Shown here one piece after another: positions 33,172-40,811 of a stretch of 64,000 nucleotides of DNA. Numbering within the stretch: the first letter of the stretch is position 1; each line of letters begins with the position of its first letter. Source of the stretch: RGIG8700 sp045648505. Lineage in GTDB: Bacteria; Bacillota; Clostridia; RGIG6154. Location of the stretch: positions 1 to 64,000 of the forward strand of contig JAZROD010000032.1 in assembly GCA_045648505.1 (NCBI GenBank), written 5' to 3'. The position numbers and the translations under genes were made by a program. The notes under the pieces were generated by a model. The model was not told the origin of the DNA. It saw only the letters and a list, made by a program, of their open reading frames with translations, and ran no database searches.

Positions 33172-34836
33172 ATGGATATAAATTTAAGAAAAATACCTTT
33201 CAGCAGATTTGGTTCATACATAGCAATAAAACAGGAAGAAACAAGCAATGAACTTTATATAACAACTATGCACGGCTTCTGGCAGGATGAAATGAAACTT
33301 CTTAAAATAATCCCAATTGATGCCGATTGTAAAGTAAAAGCATATCCTTGGAAAATAGAAATCAGTTCAAAAAACGGTAATGCAGTAATCACATTAAATA
33401 AAAGCAATGGTGTTTTAATCCGTGGAAAAGGAACTGGTATAAAAATAGAAAGAGTATGCGAAGGTGTCATAAAAGAAAAAGAAGAAAGCAAAGTGTTGTT
33501 TTCTTTCTGGGACGACAGACTTAAAACAGCTCTTTGTTGTGCATCAGGGAATTTCGATACTGATTTACTTGAAACAAAATCAGATGAGTATAAAATGTTT
33601 GTTGCGGTTTCTGCCATAGAAAGCGAAAAACTGGATGTTCCTGAAAGCTTTAAGGATTTTGACGAAAATACTGTTAAAAATGAATATGAAGACTGGACTA
33701 CACCCTTAATACCAAATTGCGAAAAGTATAAAGATACAGCAAAACTTGCGGCTTATATTTTGTGGAACTCAACTGTTTCTCCTTGCGGAAATATAACTTG
33801 TAATACAGTTCTTATGTCAAAAAACTGGATGCATTATGTGTGGGCGTGGGACCATTGCTTTAATGCTATTGCTCTTGCAAAGACATATCCTGATCTTGCC
33901 TGGAAACAGATTAAAGTGTTTTTTGACAATCAGCAGGAAAATGGAATGCTTCCTGATTTAATTTATCCCAATAATATGAATTTAGGAGAAACCAAGCCTC
34001 CAGTTCACGGTTGGTGTTTTGAAAAACTTTTGGATGCAGGAGTAAAGCTTGATAATACGGAACTAGAAGAGTTTTACCATAAACTTAAAAAGTGGACAAA
34101 CTGGTGGTTTGAACTCAGAGATGACGATAAAGATGGTATCTGCCAATACAACTTAAACAACGAGTCAGGTCACGACAATTCTACTGTTTTTGACGAAGGA
34201 AAACCTGTTGAAGTTCCTGATTTAACAGCATATTTAATTTTGCAGATAAAGTGCCTTAAACGCATTGCAAATATGTTAAACCTTAAAGATGAAGAAAAAG
34301 AGTGGGAAGAAAAGCAAAATAACCTCTTTAATAAATTTATGGTTCACTCATGGAAAAACAATGAGTTTGTTGCTTTAAAGTCAGACTCTCATAAAAAAGT
34401 AGAAACAAAATCAATTATCAATCTTGTACCGATTGTATTGGGAGAGTTGTTGCCGAAAGATTGCTTTAAGAAACTTGTTGAAAAGCTTTCGGTTGAAGAC
34501 GATTATTTGTCACCATTCGGCATTGTAACAGAGGCGATGACGAGTGAAAAATACAATAAGCATGCAGACGATTGGAGAAATCAGCATGCTCCTGAAACTA
34601 CATATTGGAGAGGTGCAGTATGGGCGCCGGTTATATATTTGATTACTGATGGCTTAAAAAGAGGCGGAGAACTTTCGCTGGCAAAAGAAATTGCTCAAAG
34701 GTTTTGCAATATGGTTAATGGTCAGGATGGAATATTTGAAAATTACAACTCTGAAACAGGGGCAGGAGGCTGTGACCCTGCGTACACTTGGACCTGCAGT
34801 GTGTTTTTACAGTTAATAAAAGATTTTCTGATATAA
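33172..34836 (+). CDS. GH63-like (alpha/alpha)6-barrel glucosidase
   Basis: 554 residues, no signal peptide. The C-terminal two thirds are an (alpha/alpha)6 barrel with YVWAWDHCFNAIALA near residue 221-235 (candidate acid Asp) and APETTYWRGAVWAPV near 472-486 (candidate base Glu), the two motifs of GH63 and related MGH/YgjK-type alpha-glycosidases. The N-terminal ~170 residues are a beta-sandwich, as in the family. Substrate unknown; bacterial relatives act on alpha-glucosyl or glucosylglycerate-type linkages. It is the last gene of the locus, nine bases after the TIM-barrel gene, and is followed by a terminator. Confidence 0.78.
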   Translation: MDINLRKIPFSRFGSYIAIKQEETSNELYITTMHGFWQDEMKLLKIIPIDADCKVKAYPWKIEISSKNGNAVITLNKSNGVLIRGKGTGIKIERVCEGVIKEKEESKVLFSFWDDRLKTALCCASGNFDTDLLETKSDEYKMFVAVSAIESEKLDVPESFKDFDENTVKNEYEDWTTPLIPNCEKYKDTAKLAAYILWNSTVSPCGNITCNTVLMSKNWMHYVWAWDHCFNAIALAKTYPDLAWKQIKVFFDNQQENGMLPDLIYPNNMNLGETKPPVHGWCFEKLLDAGVKLDNTELEEFYHKLKKWTNWWFELRDDDKDGICQYNLNNESGHDNSTVFDEGKPVEVPDLTAYLILQIKCLKRIANMLNLKDEEKEWEEKQNNLFNKFMVHSWKNNEFVALKSDSHKKVETKSIINLVPIVLGELLPKDCFKKLVEKLSVEDDYLSPFGIVTEAMTSEKYNKHADDWRNQHAPETTYWRGAVWAPVIYLITDGLKRGGELSLAKEIAQRFCNMVNGQDGIFENYNSETGAGGCDPAYTWTCSVFLQLIKDFLI

Positions 34837-34852
34837 AAGTGGCAATAAATTG

Positions 34853-34885
34853 AAAAAAGACTATTCTTTCGAATAGCCTTTTTTT
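34853..34885 (+). terminator. Rho-independent terminator closing the polysaccharide locus
   Basis: 13-bp stem with one mismatch and a TTTC loop, flanked by A6 and T7. It follows the GH63-like gene by 16 bases. Confidence 0.88.
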
Positions 34886-34930
34886 CTTGAAGAGCCGAAT
34901 GTTTTGGATGCAACCTAATTATAGTTTTTA

Positions 34931-35043
34931 TTCACTATTACTTATTACTTCATAAAAAATCCGTACACTAATGAAATTTAGGGAATAGTGAAGAGCGAAT
35001 AGGTAATAAGTAAAAATCCGCACACGTTCGTGTACGGATTTTT
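34931..35043. repeat. Overlapping inverted and direct repeats beside tRNA-Asn
   Basis: TTCACTATT (34931-34939) is inverted at 34984-34992. ATTACTTATTAC (34937-34948) has an inverted partner around 35003-35013. AAAAAATCCGTACAC (34954-34968) is inverted at 35029-35043 and present as a diverged direct copy at 35012-35025. The partners are in crossing order, so alternative hairpins compete. Looks like a degenerate small repeat element. Confidence 0.5.
35012..35043 (-). terminator. Terminator downstream of tRNA-Asn
   Basis: Stem of 14 positions with one mismatch (AAAAATCCGCACAC against GTGTACGGATTTTT) and a four-base loop. On the minus strand it directly follows the tRNA 3' end and is trailed by T residues. 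Confidence 0.85.
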
Positions 35044-35118
35044 GGCTCCCCCTGTTGGACTTGAACCAACGACAACGCGGTTAACAGCCGCGTGCTCTAC
35101 CGACTGAGCTAAGGAGGA
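35043..35118 (-). tRNA. tRNA-Asn (anticodon GTT)
   Basis: Minus-strand gene. Acceptor stem TCCTCCT pairs with AGGGGGA, the anticodon loop CTGTTAA gives GTT, the T loop is TTCAAGT, discriminator G, CCA encoded at 35045-35043. Confidence 0.96.
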
Positions 35119-35194
35119 ATATCAACAAAGTTATTTTAACACCCTGAACTGAATTTGTCAATAAAAATATTACGACAAATTTTTAATTTATTTG

Positions 35195-35223
35195 TTGATT
35201 TGTTCTGATTGTTATATTATAAT
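35195..35223 (+). promoter_or_regulatory. Promoter of the araM-like operon
   Basis: TTGATT (35195-35200), a 17-bp spacer and TATAAT (35218-35223), 45 bp before the start codon. Confidence 0.75.
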
Positions 35224-35267
35224 ACATACATAATCAAATATAATGAATTTAAGTGGAGGTAGTGAAA

Positions 35268-36530
35268 ATGGATATAAACAATCTTTTGTATGGTGTTGAA
35301 TGTGTATGCGGTAAAAAACATACATGCGATATTGAATATATTTACATTGAAAAGAATGCTATTTCAAGACTTGAAAGTCTTTGCAGTGATAAAGAAAACA
35401 TTCTTATTGTTGCAGATGAAAATACATATCAGGCAGTAAATAATAAAGTGGATGAAGCTCTTGCAGGCAAAAAGCTCAAAAAAGTTATTTTCAGCGGAAA
35501 AACTGTGCTTATACCAAATGAATATGCTATCGAAAAAGTAAAAGAAGAGCTTGACGGTGTTGAATTGATTTTAGGTATCGGTTCAGGCGTTATTCAGGAT
35601 TTATGCAAATGTGTTTCATTCTATACTGAAATTCCATATATGATTGTTGCAACTGCACCATCAATGGACGGATATGCATCCACAGGTGCGGCAATGATTT
35701 TAAAGGGTATGAAAGAAACAGTACCTGCAGGACTTCCAAGGGCAATTGTAGCAGATATTGATGTTCTGAAAAATGCACCTATGGATATGATAAAAGCAGG
35801 ATACGGAGATATTGTAGGTAAATATTCAGCACTTTCTGACTGGCTTTTAAGTAAAGAAGTTAATGATGAATATTTTTGTCAGTATATATATGACACAACC
35901 TTGAAAATGGTAGAAGATACTCTTAATGTTGCAGATGGGTTGTTGAAAAGAGATGAAGAAAGCATCAGAATTCTTACAGAGTCATTGATGGTTGTGGGCA
36001 TAATGATGAGTTTTGCAGGAAACTCTCGTCCTGCATCGGGAAGTGAACATCATTTTTCACATTTCTTTGAAATTGTTGGCATAGTAAACGATGAACCATA
36101 CTTACCTCACGGACTTGATGTGGCATATTCTACAGTTATAACTGCAAAAATCAGGGAAAAGATTTTAAACGAAGATTTTCCTGATGCATTGTATCGTGTA
36201 AATAGAGATGAATATGTGGAAAACATAAATAAAGTTTATAAGTCCGTTGCAGATGAGTGTATCAAACTTCAGGATAAAGTGGGAAATTATGCTGCGGACA
36301 GACTGGGCATCTATAAAAAGAAAGAAAAAGAAATTAAGAAAATTTTAGCAGACACCCCAAATGCAGAGCAAATTGAAAAAATGCTTTCTTTGGCAGAGCT
36401 TGATATGGCAGAATTTTATGAAATATACAGCGAAGAAAAAATAAAGATGGCGGTTAAGTATGCTAAAGACCTTAAAGACAGATACACAGTTCTTTGGCTT
36501 AATTATGATTTGTTTAAAGGTGAATTATAA
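35268..36530 (+). CDS. sn-glycerol-1-phosphate dehydrogenase-like (AraM/EgsA family)
   Basis: 420 residues. NAD-binding GIGSGVIQDLCKC, the phosphate/metal region APSMDGYASTGAAM, and a conserved aspartate in GYGDIVGKYSALSDW match iron-alcohol-dehydrogenase-fold glycerol-1-phosphate dehydrogenases. Metal-ligand histidines are seen in SEHHFSHFFE and PHGLDV. The ATG at 35268 has GGAGG eight bases upstream; a GTG at 35253 is too close to that site. In Bacillus subtilis the homologue araM sits in the arabinose operon. Here it leads a four-gene unit next to the polysaccharide locus, which suggests a sugar-derived polyol phosphate or a special lipid as product. Confidence 0.85.
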   Translation: MDINNLLYGVECVCGKKHTCDIEYIYIEKNAISRLESLCSDKENILIVADENTYQAVNNKVDEALAGKKLKKVIFSGKTVLIPNEYAIEKVKEELDGVELILGIGSGVIQDLCKCVSFYTEIPYMIVATAPSMDGYASTGAAMILKGMKETVPAGLPRAIVADIDVLKNAPMDMIKAGYGDIVGKYSALSDWLLSKEVNDEYFCQYIYDTTLKMVEDTLNVADGLLKRDEESIRILTESLMVVGIMMSFAGNSRPASGSEHHFSHFFEIVGIVNDEPYLPHGLDVAYSTVITAKIREKILNEDFPDALYRVNRDEYVENINKVYKSVADECIKLQDKVGNYAADRLGIYKKKEKEIKKILADTPNAEQIEKMLSLAELDMAEFYEIYSEEKIKMAVKYAKDLKDRYTVLWLNYDLFKGEL

Positions 36531-36549
36531 AAAAGAATAGGGGATATGA

Positions 36550-37263
36550 ATGTTTGATTTCAGAGGAAAGGTTGCAGTTGTAACAGGTGGTGCAAATGGC
36601 ATCGGAAAATGTATTGCAGAAGAATTTAAAAAATCAGGAGCAAATGTTTGCATAATCGACATTGCAGAAAATGAATATTTCACAGGAAACCTTGCGAAAA
36701 AAGATACAATTGAAAGCTTTGTAAAAAAGGTTATAAGTGATTATGGCAAAATTGATTTTCTTGTGAATAATGCAATACCAAAAATGTGCGGTATAAATGA
36801 TGGAAGCTACGAAGATTTTGAATATGCACTCAAAGTTGGCGTAACAGCACCTTTTTATCTGTCAAAACTTTTTGCACCATATTTTGCAAAAGGTGCAAGT
36901 ATTGTAAATATATCTTCTTCAAGGGACAGAATGAGCCAACCACAGACAGAAAGCTATACAGCGGCCAAAGGCGGAATTTCGGCACTTACTCATGCACTTG
37001 CAGTAAGCTTTGCAGGAAAAGTAAGAGTTAACTCTGTATCACCGGGATGGATTGATACAGACTATAAAGAATATGAAGGTCCTGATGCAATTCAGCAACC
37101 TGTGGGCAGGGTGGGAAACCCTGATGATATTTCAAATATGGTGTTGTATCTGTGTTCTGATATGGCAGGATTTATAACAGGAGAAAATATCTGTATTGAC
37201 GGTGGTATGACAAGGAATATGATTTATCACGGAGATTTTGGCTGGCATCTTGATGCAGAATAA
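36550..37263 (+). CDS. SDR-family NAD(P)-dependent oxidoreductase
   Basis: 237-residue classical short-chain dehydrogenase. Cofactor motif TGGANGIG at ~12-19, structural NNA (LVNNAIPKM), catalytic serine in NISSSRD and Y-x-x-x-K in SYTAAKGG, and the C-terminal GENICIDGG. Short loop lengths fit 3-oxoacyl-ACP-reductase or sugar/polyol dehydrogenase subgroups. Operon position between AraM-like and Gfo/Idh/MocA genes favours a sugar or polyol substrate. Substrate unknown. Confidence 0.88.
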   Translation: MFDFRGKVAVVTGGANGIGKCIAEEFKKSGANVCIIDIAENEYFTGNLAKKDTIESFVKKVISDYGKIDFLVNNAIPKMCGINDGSYEDFEYALKVGVTAPFYLSKLFAPYFAKGASIVNISSSRDRMSQPQTESYTAAKGGISALTHALAVSFAGKVRVNSVSPGWIDTDYKEYEGPDAIQQPVGRVGNPDDISNMVLYLCSDMAGFITGENICIDGGMTRNMIYHGDFGWHLDAE

Positions 37264-37293
37264 TTTAATGATTTAAGAATGTGAGAAAATTTA

Positions 37294-37569
37294 ATGGAAA
37301 ATTGTTTTAAATATTATCAGAATAAATCTTGTGAGTATTTTCCCTGTCATGAAAATGCAAATGAGAATTTTAATTGTATGTTTTGCTATTGTCCTTTGTA
37401 TCCGCTTGGTGACAAATGTGGCGGAAACTATGAATATATAGATGATAAAATTAAAAATTGTTCGAATTGTCTGATTCCTCATAGTGACAAGGGATATGAA
37501 TACATAAGCTCAAAATTAAGAGAAGTTTCTGAAATTGCAAAAGAAAATCATAATAAAGAATTTAAATAA
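37294..37569 (+). CDS. Cysteine-rich small-domain protein
   Basis: 91 residues with nine cysteines in the N-terminal 60: NCFKYY, KSCEYFPCH, CMFCYCPLYPLGDKCGG, CSNCLIP. This is the cysteine-rich small-domain pattern (PF04071), a putative metal-binding protein of unknown function often next to cobalamin or redox genes. No good ribosome binding site is visible before the ATG. The frame, composition and motif still support a real gene. Confidence 0.75.
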   Translation: MENCFKYYQNKSCEYFPCHENANENFNCMFCYCPLYPLGDKCGGNYEYIDDKIKNCSNCLIPHSDKGYEYISSKLREVSEIAKENHNKEFK

Positions 37570-37594
37570 AATACACAGTAAAGGGGGAAGTGTT

Positions 37595-38458
37595 ATGTAT
37601 AAAGTGGCAATACTTGGATGTGAAAATTCACATGCAAATCTATTTTTAAACCATATAAAATCAAGTGAATATAAGGACCTTATAGAATTCGTAGGCGTTT
37701 ATAGCGATGAAATTGATGCTGCTAAAAAACTTTCTGAAGAATTTGGACTTTATGTTGCGGAGAATTATGATGAATTTGTAGGGAAGGTTGATGCAATAAT
37801 TATTACCGCACGCCACGGAGATAATCATTATAAATATGCTAAGCCATACATAAAAAGCGGTATTCCAATGTTTATAGATAAGCCAATCACATGCACAGAA
37901 GAAGATGCAAAAGAATTTATGGATGAGCTTGTTGAAAATAAAGTAAAAATTTGTGGTGGTTCAAGTTGTATTTTTGCAGATACTGTTCAGAAATATAAGA
38001 AAATTGTTGTACAGGAACAATACGGCAAAGTTTTAGGCGGATTCTTCAGAGCACCGCTTGTTGCGGACAGTCCTTATGGCGGTTTTTATTTCTATTCTCA
38101 GCATCTTGTGCAGATTATGACAGAAATTTTTGGTAATTATCCTGATTCTGTTATTGCAACAGATAATGGAAAAAATGTGGAATGTATGGTTAAATACAAC
38201 GATAAGATAGTGCACCTGTCTTTTGCAGATAATGTGTGGAACTATTATGCGTCAATAAGCTGTGAAGAAAAATGCGAAGGTGAAATGTTTGCAGGCGCAT
38301 CAACATTTGCTTCAGAGTTTGAAGAATTCTACAAACTTATTTCAGAAGGAATGCAACCACAGGAATATAAAGACTTTTTCGCACCTGTTTATATTTTAAC
38401 CGCAATTGAGCGTTCTTTAAAATCAGGCAAAGAAGAAAAAATCAACAGATACGAATAA
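37595..38458 (+). CDS. Gfo/Idh/MocA-family oxidoreductase
   Basis: 287 residues. N-terminal Rossmann domain with VAILGCENSHANLF in place of the canonical GxGxxG, and DKPITCTEEDAKEF, the usual E-K-P-type lysine motif (here DKP), near residue 94. The C-terminal alpha/beta domain follows. The ATG at 37595 has AAGGGGG upstream. Family members oxidise sugars or inositols with NAD(P). The GCENSHA variant marks a poorly characterised subgroup. Last gene of the araM-like operon. Confidence 0.85.
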   Translation: MYKVAILGCENSHANLFLNHIKSSEYKDLIEFVGVYSDEIDAAKKLSEEFGLYVAENYDEFVGKVDAIIITARHGDNHYKYAKPYIKSGIPMFIDKPITCTEEDAKEFMDELVENKVKICGGSSCIFADTVQKYKKIVVQEQYGKVLGGFFRAPLVADSPYGGFYFYSQHLVQIMTEIFGNYPDSVIATDNGKNVECMVKYNDKIVHLSFADNVWNYYASISCEEKCEGEMFAGASTFASEFEEFYKLISEGMQPQEYKDFFAPVYILTAIERSLKSGKEEKINRYE

Positions 38459-38478
38459 CAAAAGTTCCCGAAACATAT

Positions 38479-38665
38479 GCCGAGTGTACTAAAGGACACT
38501 CGGCAACGATATTAATTTCTAACGAAATTAGCGATATTACTGCGTAGCGATATTGTGCTTTACACAGCGATATTCCCTTCGGGAGTTAATTAATATCATA
38601 TCGTTGCGAAGAAATATCGCTTTTGTGTAACAAAAATATCGTTCGAATGAATGTGAGAATATCGC
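38479..38665. repeat. Multi-armed palindromic element with GCGATATT / AATATCGC units
   Basis: Begins with a 9-bp hairpin (38479-38504). The left half carries GCGATATT at 38531, 38547 and 38567, plus CGATATT at 38507. The right half carries the inverse AATATCGC at 38613 and 38658 and AATATCG at 38635. Small hairpins sit between the units (AATTTC/GAAATT at 38514-38529, CCC/GGG at 38575-38583). The whole folds as a long stem with side arms. It resembles non-coding interspersed elements of Clostridia and has no ORF. Confidence 0.7.
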
Positions 38666-38666
38666 T

Positions 38667-38699
38667 AAAATATAGCAACCGTTTCGGTTGCTATATTTT
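38667..38699 (+). terminator. Strong hairpin after the Gfo/Idh/MocA gene
   Basis: Perfect 14-bp stem (AAAATATAGCAACC and complement), five-base loop, T-rich tail. Probably the terminator for the plus-strand operon, or the last arm of the repeat element. Confidence 0.75.
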
Positions 38700-38715
38700 A
38701 CTTTTATAACAAAGA

Positions 38716-38735
38716 AAGTGTCCTTACGGACACTT
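38716..38735 (-). terminator. Terminator of the carD-like gene
   Basis: On the minus strand AAGTGTCC and its complement form an 8-bp stem with a four-base loop, followed by TTCTTTGTT, 18 bases after the carD stop. Confidence 0.75.
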
Positions 38736-38752
38736 CTCATACGGCGGTTGTT

Positions 38753-39232
38753 TTATTTTGTAAGTAATGTTTTTATTTTATTATGTATATTTTCTTTCGT
38801 ATCATCAGTAGCAAGAGTAAGCTCGCTTACTAAAATGTTTGTTGCATTTGTAAGCATCTTCTTTTCGCTTGTGGAAAGTGGTTTTTCCAATTCCCTTAAT
38901 GCAAGTGAAGAAACAACCTTTGCTACTTCTTCAAGAGAACCTGTTTTCATTTTTCTTAAATTTTCACGGTATCTTTTATTCCAGTTGGAAGTATCTTCTT
39001 CTGTGTATTCAGAAATGAGAGAATAAATATTGTTTATGATATCTTTTTTGACAACAGGGCGCACGCCAATTGAATCCGCTGTGGCAACAGGGACAAGGTG
39101 AGTTGATTCAGTGCCTGAAATTTCAAGAACATAATATTTCTGTATGTTTCCTAAAATTTCTTTTTCTTCAAATGCTTTGATTATACCGGCACCGTGCATA
39201 GGATAAACAATTTTCTCTCCAATCTTATACAA
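38753..39232 (-). CDS. CarD-family transcriptional regulator
   Basis: 159 residues. The N-terminal RNA-polymerase-interacting domain (TRCF-RID/CarD-like) begins MYKIGEKIVYPMHGAGII. The C-terminal half is helical (KRYRENLRKMKTGSL...), as in CdnL/CarD. The family stabilises open promoter complexes and controls rRNA and housekeeping transcription. TTG start with AAGGAGG eight bases upstream. It has its own consensus promoter inside the gap after radA, so it can be expressed independently of that gene. Confidence 0.9.
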   Translation of the reverse strand: MYKIGEKIVYPMHGAGIIKAFEEKEILGNIQKYYVLEISGTESTHLVPVATADSIGVRPVVKKDIINNIYSLISEYTEEDTSNWNKRYRENLRKMKTGSLEEVAKVVSSLALRELEKPLSTSEKKMLTNATNILVSELTLATDDTKENIHNKIKTLLTK

Positions 39233-39275
39233 TCAGACTGCCTCCTTATGTCAAATTTTATTTAATCATACAATA

Positions 39276-39304
39276 ATTATAGCATAAATGTGGAAAAATG
39301 TCAA
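39276..39304 (-). promoter_or_regulatory. Promoter of the carD-like gene
   Basis: On the minus strand TTGACA (39304-39299), a 17-bp spacer and TATAAT (39281-39276), a full consensus match just after the radA stop. Confidence 0.9.
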
Positions 39305-39309
39305 AGATT

Positions 39310-40647
39310 TTATAGTAATTTTATGGCGTCAGAGATAGATTTTACGCCAAAAACACCGTTTTTGTCTTTAAGGTGGATAAAGTTGCCGTAAGGGATGATA
39401 ATTTTTTCAAATCCCATCTTTTTTGCTTCGTTTATTCGAAGTTCAATTGAAGATACAGCACGGACTTCACCTGAAAGTCCCACTTCGCCGATTGCGATGG
39501 TTTTTGTGTCTATTATAATGTCTTTAAGTCCTGAATAAACCGCAAGAATAACTGCAAGGTCGGAAGAGGGTTCTGAAATTCTCATACCGCCTGCAACATT
39601 TACATAAATATCATTTATGCCGAGATTTAATTTGATTCTTTTTTCCAAAACCGCAAGAAGAAGCATAACCTTGTTGTAATCAAGTCCTGATGCAGTTCGT
39701 CTTGGGGAAGGGAAAAATGTGGGACATACAAGAGATTGTACTTCTGCAAGTATTGGTCTTGTTCCTTCAACCGTGCAGGTAATACAACATCCTGAACTTA
39801 CCATATCGTGTTTTTCAAGAAGAGCGGATGATGGGTTCAAGACACCTTCAAGACCTGTATCGTGCATTTCAAAAATACCTATTTCATTTGTTGAGCCGAA
39901 TCTGTTTTTTACTGCTCTTAAAATTCTGAAGTTTGTCTGTCTTTCACCTTCAAAATATAAAACACAGTCCACCATATGTTCAAGAACTCTCGGACCTGCA
40001 ATAGCACCTTCTTTTGTAACATGGCCAACTATAAAAACAGTGGTGCCGTTATTTTTTGCAACCTGCATAAGGGCAAGGGTTACTTCACGAATCTGACTTA
40101 CGGTACCCGGTGCAGAAGAAAGGTCACCTGATGAAATAGTCTGCACAGAGTCTACAATTGCAATTTTAGGCTTGTTTTTTTCAATTGCATTAATTACATT
40201 TGAAAGGGAAGTGGTGCAAAGAAGCGATAACTTTTCGTTATTAACTTCAAGTCTTTTTGCACGAAGTTTAATCTGTGATGCAGATTCTTCGCCTGAAATA
40301 TATAAAATATCTTCTTTTGCATATTTGCAAATCTGAAGAAGAAGTGTTGATTTTCCTATGCCAGGTTCACCGCCCACAAGAACAAGAGAGCCTTCAACAA
40401 TACCTCCGCCTAAAACTCTGTCCAGTTCCTTTATGGAGCTGGAGTATCTTATTTCGGTGTTAACCTTGATATCATTTATGGCAACAGGCTCGCTGAAAGA
40501 AACAGAAGTTTTTGATTTGGAAGATTTTTCTTCGGCAATAATTTCCTCCACAAGTGAATTCCATTCTCCGCAATCGGGACATTTTCCTGCCCATTTCGGG
40601 GAAGAATAACCGCAGGATGAGCATATATACATTGTTTTGCTTTTCAT
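39310..40647 (-). CDS. radA: DNA repair protein RadA (Sms)
   Basis: 445 residues, the normal length. N-terminal zinc finger C9-x-x-C12...C23-x-x-C26, RecA-like ATPase with Walker A GGEPGIGKST (92-101), the family-specific KNRFGS motif near residue 247, and a C-terminal Lon-protease-like domain (IYVNVAGGMRISEPSSDLA). RadA promotes branch migration of recombination intermediates. It lies 77 bases upstream of the carD-like gene on the same strand. Confidence 0.96.
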   Translation of the reverse strand: MKSKTMYICSSCGYSSPKWAGKCPDCGEWNSLVEEIIAEEKSSKSKTSVSFSEPVAINDIKVNTEIRYSSSIKELDRVLGGGIVEGSLVLVGGEPGIGKSTLLLQICKYAKEDILYISGEESASQIKLRAKRLEVNNEKLSLLCTTSLSNVINAIEKNKPKIAIVDSVQTISSGDLSSAPGTVSQIREVTLALMQVAKNNGTTVFIVGHVTKEGAIAGPRVLEHMVDCVLYFEGERQTNFRILRAVKNRFGSTNEIGIFEMHDTGLEGVLNPSSALLEKHDMVSSGCCITCTVEGTRPILAEVQSLVCPTFFPSPRRTASGLDYNKVMLLLAVLEKRIKLNLGINDIYVNVAGGMRISEPSSDLAVILAVYSGLKDIIIDTKTIAIGEVGLSGEVRAVSSIELRINEAKKMGFEKIIIPYGNFIHLKDKNGVFGVKSISDAIKLL

Positions 40648-40739
40648 AAAACATATCTCGCCTTCATAAATATTACTACTTATAATTTACTATAAAGAAT
40701 ATAGTTTGTAAAGAAAAAAATAAAAAAATAAAAAAAGAC

Positions 40740-40768
40740 TTGCTTTTTTGAAAGTTTTGTAGTAATAT
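40740..40768 (+). promoter_or_regulatory. Promoter of the glycosyltransferase gene
   Basis: TTGCTT (40740-40745), a 17-bp spacer and TAATAT (40763-40768), 43 bp before the ATG, within the AT-rich divergent region between radA and this gene. Confidence 0.6.
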
Positions 40769-40811
40769 TAATTGGTTGCAAAAAAATATAAATAATTTAT
40801 GAGGTGTAAAA

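Noticed and set aside
38480..38740. CRISPR-like array suspected from repeated GCGATATT units
   Set aside because: Repeats are only eight bases, spacers are 8-12 bases, and half are inverted. No cas genes are nearby. It is a palindromic element, not a CRISPR array.
39233..39309. radA and carD as one obligatory transcription unit
   Set aside because: A full-consensus promoter at 39276-39304 before carD shows that it can be transcribed on its own.
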